A stretch of 64,000 bases of DNA from Coix lacryma-jobi var. lacryma-jobi (Eukaryota > Streptophyta > Magnoliopsida > Poales > Poaceae). A program made the translations under genes and the position numbers. The notes beneath the pieces were generated by a model. The model searched no databases. It was not told where the DNA came from and saw only the letters and a list, made by a program, of their open reading frames with translations. This document shows, in pieces, positions 11,386-22,233 of this stretch (positions are counted from its first letter, which is position 1; the number at the start of each line of letters is the position of its first letter). The stretch spans positions 23,824,278 to 23,888,277 of the forward strand of contig CM019825.1 of the NCBI GenBank assembly GCA_009763385.1. The letters are read 5' to 3'.

Positions 11386-12801
11386 TGTGACACCCTAGTG
11401 TCAAGCACTGCATTAGGAACTTCATTAGCTACTAAAGGAGCATAAGCAATGCATTGCATCATTGCATGTGCATATGAGTGCTTGTTGCCTTTTGTTTATT
11501 TATTTGACTTTCTTTATGTAGAGGATTTAAAAATGGTTTTCAGAAAAAGTGTCTTATATGAAGGTTGTAGAGAAAAATGTTTTGAGCAACTTTTATGTTT
11601 GGGTCAAAACCTAGTTTGGAGTTTTTGAAACTGTTTTTGAGTGGTCAAAGTTTGAAAGAATTTGGAAAAAGAAAAAGGAAAACGTTTTTTTTTTTCCCCG
11701 GTGCCACCCCTTTCGGCCCATCTGGCCTTTCGGCCCAGCTCGCGTGCGCCGGCCCGCTCCCAGCTCGCCCGCGTGCCGCGCGCGCCGCGCGCTGTCGCCG
11801 CTGACACGCCGCGCCGTACGCCGGCCGCAACCGCCACGTGGCCGCCGTATCCTGCCGAGGATCCTCGCCGGCCACTCCTCGCTCGATCCTCTCTCACCCG
11901 AGCACGCAAGCTATCTCCCCCGGCCACTCTCCGCTCGCCTCGCCTGCAGCGCCCGCTCGCCGTGCACGGCATCGCCCGCGCTGCCTCGCCGACCGCGCCG
12001 CCGTGGCCCCGCCACGACCACCGCCGGTCAAGCCGATCAAAACCCCGAGCGCACCGCACTCCCCTCTCCCACTGCCATTCCAGCTCGCCCGCTCTCACTC
12101 CCGCTCTCCTCTCAGCTCCCACAAACGCGCAAGCATCCGACCACTCTTGCCGACCGATCACCACCATCACTCCCCTCCGCCGTTCCGGCCACACCGACCA
12201 CCACCATCCAATCCCTCTCGCCAGCCTCTCCGCCTACACCGTGCACACGCCGTGCGCACGTTGTCGTCCCCGACCAAGCCCCATCGCCGCCGGAGGACGA
12301 AACGCCCCCTTCGGTTCATCGTCGCCACCGCAGAGCCCGCAACGTCGTTCCTCCCCGACACGACCTCCAGCGTCTACCTCCTTCGCCGTCAAGCATCATC
12401 AAGCCAAGGCAAGGTGAGAACACCACCTAGCTTCAACGCTATCGCTCTCTCCCACCCCTTCTTCCCCGGCTGAGCGCCATGGCCGTCCGCCGCGGCCATG
12501 CACAAGGCCAAGCTCTCCTGGAGCCATCCAAGCCAAACCGACCCACTCACGTAGCTCCCTAGGGTCACGAAGCACTGCGCACGCGCCAATTTCTCCGGCG
12601 ACCGCCGGACACGGCCAAGCCGAGCCTCACCGCCGCCACCGTCCGCCATGGCTCGTCGCCGGCGAGCTACGGTCACCCTCTGGCCAAACCAACACCACCG
12701 CTGGATGCGCCTCGTCGAGACGAGTCTATCGAGCCTAGCCTCTCCGCCGGCGACCTCACCGTCGACGAGCTTTCGTCGGTCAACCATTCTCCCCTGTTTT
12801 C

Positions 12802-13060
12802 CGTCTCGCCCGAGCCTCCGAGCCAGGCCTCGGACGGGCGATTGCCTTTCCGTCTCGCCCGAGCCCCCGAGCCAGGCCTCCGACGGGCGATTGCCTTTCC
12901 GTCTCGCCCGAGCCCCCGAGCCAGGCCTCGGACGGGCGATTGCCTTTCCGTCTCGCCCGAGCCCCGAGCCAGGCCTCGGACGGGCGATAGCCTTTCCGTC
13001 TCGCCCGAGCCCCGAGCCAGGCCTCGGACGGGCGTTAGTTTTCCGTCTCGCTCGAGCTAG
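12802..13060. repeat. 49 bp minisatellite in the element B 5' LTR
   Basis: Units start with CGTCTCGCCCGAG at about 12802, 12851, 12900, 12949, 12997 and 13044, so spacing is 49, 49, 49, 48 and 47. Each unit contains CCAGGCCTCGGACGGGCG. The array is present in the 3' LTR too (23657 to about 23910) with one-base length changes, and a diverged relative sits in solo LTR C. Confidence 0.85.
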
Positions 13061-15183
13061 GCCTCGAGCGAACCCTCGGGCACTCTCTCGTTCGAGCCGG
13101 GCCTCGAGCGAACACACACGCCTACCCGCGGGCCCCGCGCGTCAGCCACTCGCTGGTCTATGGATCGGGTGTACGCAAGCCAGGCCGGGAGATTTCAAAT
13201 GTTTTTCTTTTAGGTTTTTATTTTCCAGAGTTGCTTGTTATTTTTGGGTAGCACGTTTTACAAATCCAAATGGAGTGCTTTCAGTTTTGCTAGTTTGTTT
13301 ATGAGTAGATCTATCTTGGAAAAATATAAAAGTATTTTTGGTAGAAGTTTATTTTACTGTTTTCTTTTATTCCACTTTATATGCTTTTGCTAAGATAAAT
13401 GGTTATATATGTTTTCTGGTTGAGATAATTCTTGGAAAATTTTGTGTAGGTTTGTTATCCTGTTTTACACCTGTGAAAAATATGTGATGCACTGTTTATG
13501 TGGAAAAAGTTTCTGTTATGGTTTAAAGTCTTGTTTAGCTGATTTCTTGGAAATAAGGTTAAGGTGTTTTATATGTCAAAATAAAATATGGGAAAATTTT
13601 TGTAGTCTCTGTTCAAGACGTTCAAGCTAAGAAAAATATAAGCATGATCTGTTATGTGAAGAAATCTGAAGTTGTTTTGCAAATGTGTTTTTCTGTGTTT
13701 TCCTTGGAAATTCATGTAAGAAATAATGTAATGTTTCTTTCATGGAACTTTCTTGATAAGCATAAAATGTGAAGGAGAATCTGGGAATAAATATGAAAAT
13801 AGAGTTGTGCACCCTTTTACAGTAGGGTTGTAGTTCAAAGTACCTTTTGAGCAGTTTATTTGTTATTTTCGCATCTGCATTTGTTGTTCTGTATTTTATT
13901 TTTTTTGGCTGAAATTTGTTCAGTGGAGTCCAGCAACTGTTGTTTGCCTGCTGGAATTTTGTGGATTTTTCTGAGTCCAGAAAAGTGCACTTGCAGTTCA
14001 AACCTAAGTTTCTTTTGAATCATTTATTAATCATCGCATACAATAGGATCGACCCTTCCGGAGCCCGAGCAGGAGCCAGAAGCAAACGCCGAGCAGCAGA
14101 TTCCGGAGCTCCAGCAAGCCGAGGAAGTCGACCCCGCCAGCAACACTAACTTGCCCGAGTGCCCTTCCCACGAGGCCTCGGTCTTCACCCAAGGCAAGCC
14201 CCGGAGCATATAAGCCTCCTATCTTTTGCAATTAAGATTACTTGAGTCCTTTTATATTGTGATGCATTAGGTTTAGGAGTTGGAATGAATCCTACTTGCT
14301 GCATTACCATTCCTTGGTTATTGATTAATATCTACCTTGTTATCCTGTTATTTTAATTACAATGTAGAATTGCTTAGCCTGCTTAATAAAAGTGGTAGTT
14401 AAGGATGTTTCCGTAATACCCGGATGGGTATTGACCGGATCACGGTTGGCTATATTTGCTATCGTGGAAAAGAACCTGAGTAGTAATGAAATGCGGTCAA
14501 CGGGATGGCAGGGCACAAGTTCGGAAACTTGGGGCAGTCCATCCGTTGGATCGTGTAGGTTTGTATCGATGTTGGCCCTCGTTCATTTTTGAACGCGCCC
14601 TTTTACTTAGGGATATGTCGGTGCTGTAATCATCGACCCCAAAGCCGGTTAGAAGCTGTTCGGGCCGGTCTCAACCCGTGTCGTGCCCTCTAGTATGGAA
14701 ATTGCGATCTGCCGCGTGAGGCCATCGCCAGGTTCCAATTGGGCGGTCCGTGCTTGAACCGCGACGATTACCACCACGAACATGCGTCGAGCGGTTGCCC
14801 AATGCATGGACCCGACGGGGAAAGTGTGGGCTGGTATTAAAGGTCTTTCATCAGCTGGTTTGGAATTCGATTCGAGTCGCCGTCTCCCCCGGTTAGTGGG
14901 AAACTATGGCGAGCTTCACCACGATACAACTCCATGTAATGATTAAAGGTTCAACTAAAATGTGGATAAGTCAACTGAATATGGTTATATTATTGATTGG
15001 TAGATTCAAGTGAGTGCTCTAGTACAGGTGAAAAACCTAGAATTAAGGAATAGGTCTAAAAATGGCAGCTCATCTATCACTAATTACTTCCTATCTGAAC
15101 TTGAGCTTCTCGCAACTAAAAGATCCCAGCTCCACCCGAAAGGCCTTGCATACCCTTGGTGTCTTTATTTTCAGTTGGACGGG

Positions 15184-15236
15184 TAAGTCTAGCTGAGTAC
15201 ATTCCCGTACTCAGGGTTTATCCCGTTTGTTGCAGA
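15184..15236 (+). promoter_or_regulatory. Conserved donor-hairpin-acceptor block in the element B LTR
   Basis: GTAAGT at 15184 and GCAG ending at 15236 bound 53 nt. Between them the stem GAGTAC (15195-15200) pairs with GTACTC (15207-15212) around an ATTCCC loop, followed by AGGGTTT. The same layout exists in the diverged solo LTR C (51 nt). It could be a tiny intron, separate splice sites, or an RNA structure near the end of the LTR. Confidence 0.5.
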
Positions 15237-15726
15237 TGGCCAGGTCTACTTTGGCTATTGTAAGCACTGCCTCTACCCGGTGGAAGGTGATGAGGAGTAG
15301 GCCCAGGGCAGGGTCGTCCAGAAGCTTCCCTTTTTCTTTTGCTGGTCTGAGACTGTAGTGGCACATTATCTGAAAAAGGGAGGAGTGAGTCGTGTTGAGT
15401 GGATTTATCAAACAAGGTTTTATTTGGACCACATGTGTAGTGGTCGTGTTTCAAACTATTTCAGCTTCCGCACTTTTAAAATTCGGTTTGTAATAACTCT
15501 GTTTTAAATTCGTACTCTGATGTTAAATTCGGTTTCATTTCCGCTGTGTTGTATCTTTACGAATGTGATCCTTGAACAATGCGATCCTGTATGATGTATG
15601 GTGTTAGAAATCCTTCGTGATTTCCGGACTACCGGGGTTATATGGGTTCAAGTATCAGTCGAAGTCAGACGAATTTGGCTAAGATAATACTTGAGCTCTT
15701 ATAATCAGGACGGTTCCGCCACAGCT

Positions 15727-15738
15727 TGGTATCGGAGC
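15727..15738 (+). promoter_or_regulatory. Primer binding site of element B
   Basis: TGGTATCGGAGC lies three bases after the LTR end and differs at one position from TGGTATCAGAGC, the complement of the plant initiator tRNA-Met 3' end. Confidence 0.85.
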
Positions 15739-16453
15739 ATGGTTCAAGTGATTACCTCCGTAACGCTATTTTTCGAACTAAAATGGGTATTTCAAAGCTA
15801 TTTTCAAAACTATTTTCAATTACTAAGTGTGCCCAGTCTCGTCCTTAAGCCCTATACTAGGATTCAGGTGGCTTAACTGTTAACAGGGTTCAGGGTTTTG
15901 CTTCATGCTGGATCTTTATTTGCTGGTCCATTCTCGGGAAAAAGAGAATGCGTCGATCGCGAAAAATGCATAAAATGATTTTGTGAGATATGAGAGCATG
16001 ACCGTCCAACCGTCGGTCTAGGTGAGAGTTCTTATACCAAGTATGTGCGAGCTCCACGCGGACACATACGAGGGTATCAATGTTTCAAGGGTTTTTCTAT
16101 GTTGGTGCATGGTGTTTAGTGTTGGCTTCTACGTATTTTGCGCATATTGGCCAATACTCAATTGTTTTATCATTGGGAATTTCTTTGGGCTGAAATGAAT
16201 CTTCTGCAGGTACACTAACTATGCGAACGAGTAGAACGTGTAGATAACGCATGAGAGATCGTTCTTGCCACCGACTAGAACGTTAGGACTTACGAGTCAA
16301 TTAGTGAGTGAGAACGTAAGTACGATCATGCATCATGTTTATATTCATGCATTTACATTACCTCCCCTTAAATTAAAAGTTGTCTCTTTTCTATAAAATC
16401 TGCCAACTTAATATCCGTCTCACGAGAGTTCGAAACCCTTTTTGTTTCTCCAG
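15739..16453 (+). other. Element B leader
   Basis: Untranslated leader of about 715 nt with no convincing ORF. It ends in a pyrimidine-rich CTTTTTGTTTCTCCAG immediately before the ATG at 16454, which has the form of a 3' splice site. Confidence 0.55.
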
Positions 16454-17405
16454 ATGGCCCGGACTAAGCTGACCGCTCGCAAGGCCACCGGAGGCAGAGG
16501 AGTTCCGCGTCACCGCTTGGCCACCAAGCTGACCCGGAAGACGTTCTTGTCCTACTTCGGCCTGCCGACTATCCTTTGGAGGATTTTGCAGGCAGTGGGC
16601 TATGAGGAAGGACAGGAGCCCAGGTACTCATGGCAGAGGGAGATCTTCGGGCAGGATTCCTTGGTCATGGTGGAGATCAAGGTCAAAGCTTTGCCTGCCA
16701 AGCCTCACTGGACAGGGTGGACAGAGATCACCAGAGGCACTTGTGCCAAGGATGGAGCCAACAGGGCAGCATACCTAGTGTTGAAGGATATCATCGCCCG
16801 CTTCCCTGCCGACCTGGCAAGTGCGATGGCAGGAGTGTTTCCCCGTGGATCACTTTTCCCATTGCGCTGGAAGCAGACTTCGGAGTCAGTCTTGACAGGG
16901 AGCCCGAGGAGAGGTTCTACTGTGAGACACCTGCGATGAGCGCCACCGGAGCTTTGCTAGGTGTATGTGAGAGTTTGGAGCGCACTCTGAGAGCGTGTCC
17001 TTCACCCTCACCGCCACCTACCAGAGCAAGAGGAAGCTACAGGAGGACTTCGACGCTGAGGTTGCTCGTCTGCAGGAGAGGATTCAGCAGGTCACTCTTG
17101 AGCGTGACGATGCCCGCACCACAGCAGCAGCGCAGTCCACTGCCAGGACAGTTGCAGAGCAGATGTACCTGACTACCGCTCTTCAGAGGGATGAGGCCCG
17201 CACCGCGCTCGACCAGCTCAGAGAGGGAGCCCACCTCTTGATACAGCAGATCCATGGACAGCAGGCCTACATCGACCAGCTCCACGAGGCCGTCCATCAG
17301 ATGCATCACGCCGCGCAGGAGGCCGCCGCCCCAGCAGCTGAGGTCCCGGATCCCCAGGACGGAGAAGTCCTTGGTCCCGACGCCCCACCAGAGGAGTCAT
17401 GCTGA
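16454..17405 (+). pseudogene. Extra ORF of element B: histone H3 tail-like N-terminus, unknown domain, coiled coil
   Basis: The ATG at 16454 follows a CCAG splice-acceptor-like site. The first residues after Met are ARTKLTARKATGG, then a PRHR segment, then LATKLTRKT. Aligned to the plant H3 tail, about 19 of 28 positions are identical with one inserted residue; the K4, K9 and K23 contexts are kept. Residues of about 30-130 form an unrecognised domain with many Trp and aromatic residues, including a helix-like AKDGANRAAYLVLKDI that faintly resembles the end of a double-stranded-RNA-binding fold (weak inference). The last about 130 residues are a coiled coil (LQERIQQVTLERDDARTT) with a Pro/Asp/Glu-rich tail. 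Two one-base shifts (about 16850 and 16990) break the frame. It is not a gag: no capsid or zinc knuckle, and gag follows separately. Confidence 0.7.
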
Positions 17406-17784
17406 CGAGCCGATGATCGACGTCGACGCATAGGACGCTGCATCCGCCGCTGGAGACGTCGAGCGCTATTTAGCTAGGAGACGTTTTTCTTTTGTATAGC
17501 TTGAGCTTGCTCGCTAAGTGATGTAACACCCTACACATGTGCTAGTTTTATGTTTAAATGTTGATGGCATGTAAGCTTTTGGACAAAGTCCGGACTTCGA
17601 TCCGGCATCTTTTATGGAAATCCGTCGTTTGCATGTCTAATTTCGAGCGATTGTTTTGTGATGTTGTATGGAAATGAGTAATTATACTTGGTCGTGTGCT
17701 AAATTTCGAATTATGTACAGCGCAGTATTTTGTTCATGATCGATGTAACATCACCTAATGATTGCTTAATAATGGGATATGCAG
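17406..17784 (+). other. Spacer between the extra ORF and gag of element B
   Basis: AT-rich stretch without coding signal. It ends in GGGATATGCAG directly before the gag ATG, again acceptor-like. Confidence 0.5.
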
Positions 17785-18960
17785 ATGCCGGCACACACTC
17801 GCAGCCAACGTGGGCAGGGGGCAGGACAGGAGGAGAATCTGCCACCTCCCCCACCGCCGCGATGACGCCGGAAGCGTTCTTTGGCCAGTTCTTGGGCAGC
17901 CAAAGGAATATGGAGGAAATGCAGAGGCACATGGAGGCCACCCTTCGCAATATCGCTAACAACACTGCACAGCAGCATCATCAACGTCAAGGTCCGGAGC
18001 CCAACCAGTACAGCTCCTACCGTGACTTCTTGGACACTCGCCCTCTTGTGTTCAAAGAAGCCACCGACCGCTTGAGGCTGATGAGTGGCTCAACTCCATC
18101 ACCCAGAAGTTTCGTCTGCTTCGTCTGACGGAAGAGCTCAAGGCAGAGTACGCCGCCCACATGTTGGAAGGACCCGCAGGTTTGTGGTGGGCCCAGTACC
18201 GTGCATCCTTGCCAGTAAATGCACGTATCACTTGGGATCAGTTCTCCACCGCTATGCGCAACCACTACATCCCTAGTGGACTGATGGAAATGAAGGTTGC
18301 AGAGTTCATGAGGTTATCCCAGGGGACTAGGTCTATGTCCGAGTACCTCCACAGTTTCAACAACCTAGCTCGCTACGCCCCAGACTTTGTTGATACTGAG
18401 GCCAAGAAGATTGCAAGCTTTAAGCGTGGCATGAGTGCCGCCATGCTTTCCAAGATGGGTAACAGTCACCGCACCACCTTCAGTGACTTCGTCAGCGACT
18501 GCCTAAATCAAGAGGCCAATGACAGCCGGCTAGCGACAGAGACGCGCCGTCGTGCAAATGAAGGAGGTTCATCCCAGCAGAGGACCCCTTTCGGAGCACG
18601 CGCCCCATATCGCCCGCCTGTCACAGGAGCACGATACCGTCCCCCACAGAGGAAGATCACCACCAACCGTCCCCGTCCTAGTTATCAGAAGCCTTACACC
18701 GCTCCCATGATGCAGAACAAGAATAAGGAAGTGGCAGGGTGCAGCAGGATCCAAGACCCCATATGTGATTGGTCCATGCTATAACTGTGGCCAAACTGGA
18801 CACCTGTCACGTCAGTGCCCTCGCCCAAAGAAGCAGTACACTCAGCCCCCACCTCGTACGGGTCATGTGCATCACACCACCGTGGAAGAAGTGCCAGAAG
18901 GAGAGCCTGTCACCGCTGGTACGTTTCTTGTTAATCAATGCCCCAGTTGTGCTGTTTGAT
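17785..18960 (+). pseudogene. gag: Element B gag, frameshifted
   Basis: The likely start is ATG 17785 (MPAHTRSQRGQ), the usual opening of gag in this clade. Capsid blocks follow in other frames: AMTPEAFFGQFLGSQRNMEE, then MLEGPAGLWWAQYRASLP, ITWDQFSTAMRNHYIP and SMSEYLHSFNNLARYAPDF. A basic, Pro/Arg-rich stretch leads to a CCHC zinc knuckle, CYNCGQTGHLSRQC, at 18777-18818. The protein forms the particle shell and binds element RNA. Frame changes near 17860, 18080, 18760 and 18950 break it. Confidence 0.85.
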
Positions 18961-19330
18961 TCTGGAGCATCGCAATCTTTTATAAGTGAGAACTTTGTTA
19001 TAAGAAGTAATCTTGAGTTGATAGAGTTAGACCGGGGATATCAGATAAGTTCCGCCGGAGCTGTTCTCTCCGCGCGTAAAATGGCTAAAGGAGTGGAAAT
19101 GACCTTTGGGAATAAACAGGCCATAGTGGACCCCATAGTCATTCCTGGTCTAGGTCTGGATGTAATCTTAGGTATGGGTTGGATGAAACTCTGGAAAGTC
19201 AATCTTGATCCGCAGAAAGAGTTGTCCATGGTTAGCCCTCGTAATGGGTCTACCTTTCGGTTCAAGTTACCCCGAAACCCCCATGAGATCGGAGTGTTGT
19301 TCAATATCACGGCAAAGCAGATAGCCGAGA
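18940..19330 (+). pseudogene. pro: Element B aspartic protease
   Basis: The active-site motif reads VLFDSGASQSFIS at about 18949-18987 (catalytic D-S-G). VDPIVIPGLGLDVILGMGW at about 19127-19185 gives the second half of the fold. It lies in an open stretch of 265 codons (18769-19566) that runs on into the RT start, so protease itself is not interrupted, although upstream shifts separate it from gag. Confidence 0.8.
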
Positions 19331-20310
19331 TTCCGATAGTATGTGAGTTTCCGGATGTTTTCCCCGATGAGTTGCCTGGACTACCGCCAGATAGGGATGT
19401 GGAGTTTGCTATAAAGTTAGTCCCTGGAACGGCACCCATATCTCGGAGACCGTATAGAATGCACGCTAAAGAGTTAGCAGAGCTCAAAGTTCAGTTGCAA
19501 GAGCTTTTGGATAAGGGCTTGATACGCCCTAGTTCATCGCCTGGGGATGTCCCGCTATCTTTGTGAAGAAGAAGGATAAAACTTTAAGGATGTGCGTGGA
19601 CTACAGACCGCTTAATGCAGTAACTATAAAGAATAAGTACCCCTTACCTCGAATCGATGTCTTGTTTGATCAGTTGTCAAAAGCAAAAGTGTTCTCCAAG
19701 ATCGACCTGAGGTCAGGATACCATCAGATTAAGATCAGAAGAGAAGACGTGCCAAAAACAGCTTTCTCTACCAGATACGGACTCTATGAATATTTAGTTA
19801 TGTCCTTTGGATTGACCAATGCACCGGCACATTTCATGTACCTGATGAATTCGGTCTTCATGCCAGAGTTGGATAAGTTTGTTGTAGTGTTCATCGATGA
19901 CATCTTGGTATACTCTGAGAATGAGAAGGACCATGCTGAGCATCTACGAGTTGTTTTGACCCGGCTTAGAGAGCATAAGTTGTATGCTAAGTTCAGCAAG
20001 TGTGAGTTTGGTTGAAGAAGGTACCTTTCCTTGGTCACGTCCTTTCAGAGGAAGGGATCTCTGTAGACCCTTCTAAAGTACAAGAGGTTATGGATTGGGA
20101 AGCACCCACGAGTGTTTTTGAGGTTCGCAGCTTTTTGGTTTTGGCAGGATACTACCGTCGGTTTATTCCAGATTTTTCAAGAATAGCCAAGCCTATGACT
20201 CGTTTAACGCAGAAAAACAAGAAGTTCGAATGGACTCCAGAGTGTGAAGCAGCTTTTCGCACTCTGCGAACGTTGTTGACATCCGCACCTTTTTGGCTCA
20301 GCCAAACTTA
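19331..20310 (+). pseudogene. pol: Element B reverse transcriptase, frameshifted
   Basis: RT blocks are FPDVFPDELPGLPPDRDVEF (entry), [64 protein letters not shown], and the catalytic [11 protein letters not shown] at about 19890-19920 (F-I-D-D variant of YVDD, usual in chromoviruses). Thumb and connection follow in a new frame from 20012 ([19 protein letters not shown]). Frame changes sit near 19540-19563, 20010 and 20300. Confidence 0.88.
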
Positions 20311-20710
20311 GAGGAACTTTTTGATGTGTTTTGTGACGCATCCAAGATCGGACTTGGATGTGTGCTCATGCAGAATGGAAGAGTTATCGCCTATGCTTCT
20401 CGCCAGTTGAGACCGCACGAAAAAATTATCCCACTCATGATTTGGAATTAGCAGCCGTCGTGCATGCACTCAAGATATGGAGACATTATCTTATGGGAAA
20501 TCTATGTCATGTGTACACGGATCATAAAAGTCTGAAATATATCTTCACCCAGCCAGAGTTGAATATGAGGCAGAGAAGATGGTTAGAGCTAATTAAGGAT
20601 TATAACCTTGAAGTGCATTACCACCCCGGAAAAGCGAACGTTGTAGCCGATGCCTTGAGTCGCAAGACTCATTGCAACTCCCTACAACCACTTTGGAGGA
20701 TAGATTTAAC
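20311..20710 (+). pseudogene. Element B RNase H, frameshifted
   Basis: The first acidic residue lies in [15 protein letters not shown] (about 20330-20370), the E in [20 protein letters not shown] (about 20432-20490), and the next D in [18 protein letters not shown] (about 20511-20560). The end is [14 protein letters not shown] at about 20622-20663. It would remove RNA from the RNA-DNA hybrid. Frame changes near 20390 and 20670. Confidence 0.85.
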
Positions 20711-22233
20711 CTTATGCACCCCGTTATGGTGAACAACATCACTCTTCAGTGTACCTTGGAAAGTGACATCATCGAGAAACAAAAGACCGATGAAGAGATC
20801 TGTCAGATTAAGAAGAGGTTGGAAACCAGTAGTTCTTTGAACTTCCGCACAGATGAGCAGGGAATTCTATGGTATAATCAGAGGTTGGTTGTTCCTAAAG
20901 ACACCGAGCTGAAAGAAAGAATTCTGAATGAGGCTCACAATTCAAAGCTATCTATTCACCCAGGAAGCAGTAAGATGTACCAGGATTTGAGAACCAGGTA
21001 TTGGTGGTCAAAGATGAAGAAAGAAGTTGCAGCTTATGTTGCAAGGTGCGATACATGCTGCAGGATAAAAGCTATACACCTGAGACCTGCCGGACTGTTA
21101 CAACCGTTATCCATCCCAGAGTGGAAATGGGAAGAAATTAGTATGGATTTCATCACAGGTCTTCCTACTACTCAGAGAGGAAATGATTCTATCTGGGTTA
21201 TCGTAGATCGGTTATCTAAAGTGGCTCACTTCATACCAGTTAAGACTACACACCGCCCTTATCAGTATGCAGACTTGTATATTCAGAATATTTTGAGGTT
21301 ACATGGAATTCTAAAAAGGATTGTTTCTGATAGAGGACCCCAGTTCATAGCACGTTTTTGGAACAGTTGCACAAGAGCTAGGAACTAAGTTGGTAAGAAG
21401 TTCCGCCTATCACCCCAAACCGCAGGACAACAGAAAGAGTAAATCAGATCTTAGAAGATATCCTAAGAGCTTGTGTTTTATCTTCAGGAGAGTCGTGGGA
21501 AAAAGGTTACCCCTTGCCGAGTTTTCATATAACAACAGTTATCAGGAAAGTATAAAGATGGCACCTTTTGAAGTATTATACGGACGAAGATGCAGAACCC
21601 TAGTAAAATTGGGTTGAGTCAGAAGATCGAGGATTCTAGGGTCAGATTACGTGGAGGATGCTGAAAAGATTGGGGCAAACAGTACAACAACATATTAAGG
21701 CACAATCCAGACAAAAGAGTTATGCCGACACACGAAGAAGACCCCTGGAATTTCAAGTAGGAGACTATGTTTACCTTAAGGTCTCACCCATGAGAAAAGT
21801 CCAACGTTTTGGAATTAAGAAGAAGCTAGCACCTCGATATGTGGGACCTTACCGGATCATAGCAAAGAAGGGACAAGTGGCATACGAAGTACAATTACCC
21901 CCAGAAAATGAGCACAGTTTTCCCAGTGTTCCACGTATCACAGTTAAAGAAGTGTCTTCGAGTTCCAGAACAAGAAGAAGTTCGGATTCCAGACATCACC
22001 ATCAGATCGGATCTGGAGTACTACGAGCAGCCCAAGGAGATTTTGGATACCAAGACCCGAGAGACTCGTACCGAACAGTGAAGACTTACAAGATTCTCTG
22101 GAGCAATCACGGACCCAACGATGCGACATGGGAAACCGAGGAGTACCTACGCGTAAGCTATCCCGCTTTTGTTAAGAAATGGTACGTAACTCAAATCTCG
22201 GGACGAGATTTCTTTAAGGGGGAAGGGCTGTGA
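20711..22233 (+). pseudogene. int: Element B integrase with C-terminal chromodomain, frameshifted
   Basis: The zinc-binding part has H in EAHNSKLSIHPGSSKM and C-x2-C in CDTCCRIKA. Core acidic residues are in MDFITGLP (about 21142) and IVSDRGPQF (about 21325). The GPY/F-like region reads YVGPYRIIAKKGQVAYEVQLP. From about 22065 to 22180 the motif SYRTVKTYKILWSNH followed by ATWETEEYLR is a chromodomain, the histone-tail-binding module of chromoviruses. The stop TGA at 22231-22233 lies inside the first five bases of the 3' LTR. Frame changes near 21370, 21610-21660 and 21950 break the ORF. Confidence 0.85.
22213..22228 (+). promoter_or_regulatory. Polypurine tract of element B
   Basis: TTAAGGGGGAAGGGC lies immediately before the 3' LTR start at 22229. 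It would prime plus-strand DNA synthesis. Confidence 0.85.

Larger units (their letters stand above)
11386..15723 (+). mobile_element. Element B 5' LTR (4338 bp)
   Basis: Bounded by TGTGACACCC and GGTTCCGCCACA. It has a GC-rich first third (about 11700-13190) with a 49 bp minisatellite, an AT-rich middle (13200-14050), and a block near the 3' end with a donor-like site, a hairpin and an acceptor-like site (15184-15236). The open frames in the GC-rich part are stop-poor by composition and show no recognisable domain. Confidence 0.92.

Noticed and set aside
11744..13117. Long overlapping ORFs on both strands in the GC-rich part of element B's LTR (and 22392-23972)
   Set aside because: They lie inside LTRs, occur in several frames at once, have low-complexity Pro/Arg/Ser composition and no recognisable domain. 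The frames are not kept between the two LTR copies. Open frames are expected at this GC content.
15237..15360. Small ORF MARSTLAIVSTAS after the acceptor-like site in the LTR, compared with the H3-like start
   Set aside because: Only the first three residues are shared with ARTK; the rest does not match H3, and solo LTR C has an unrelated sequence at this place.
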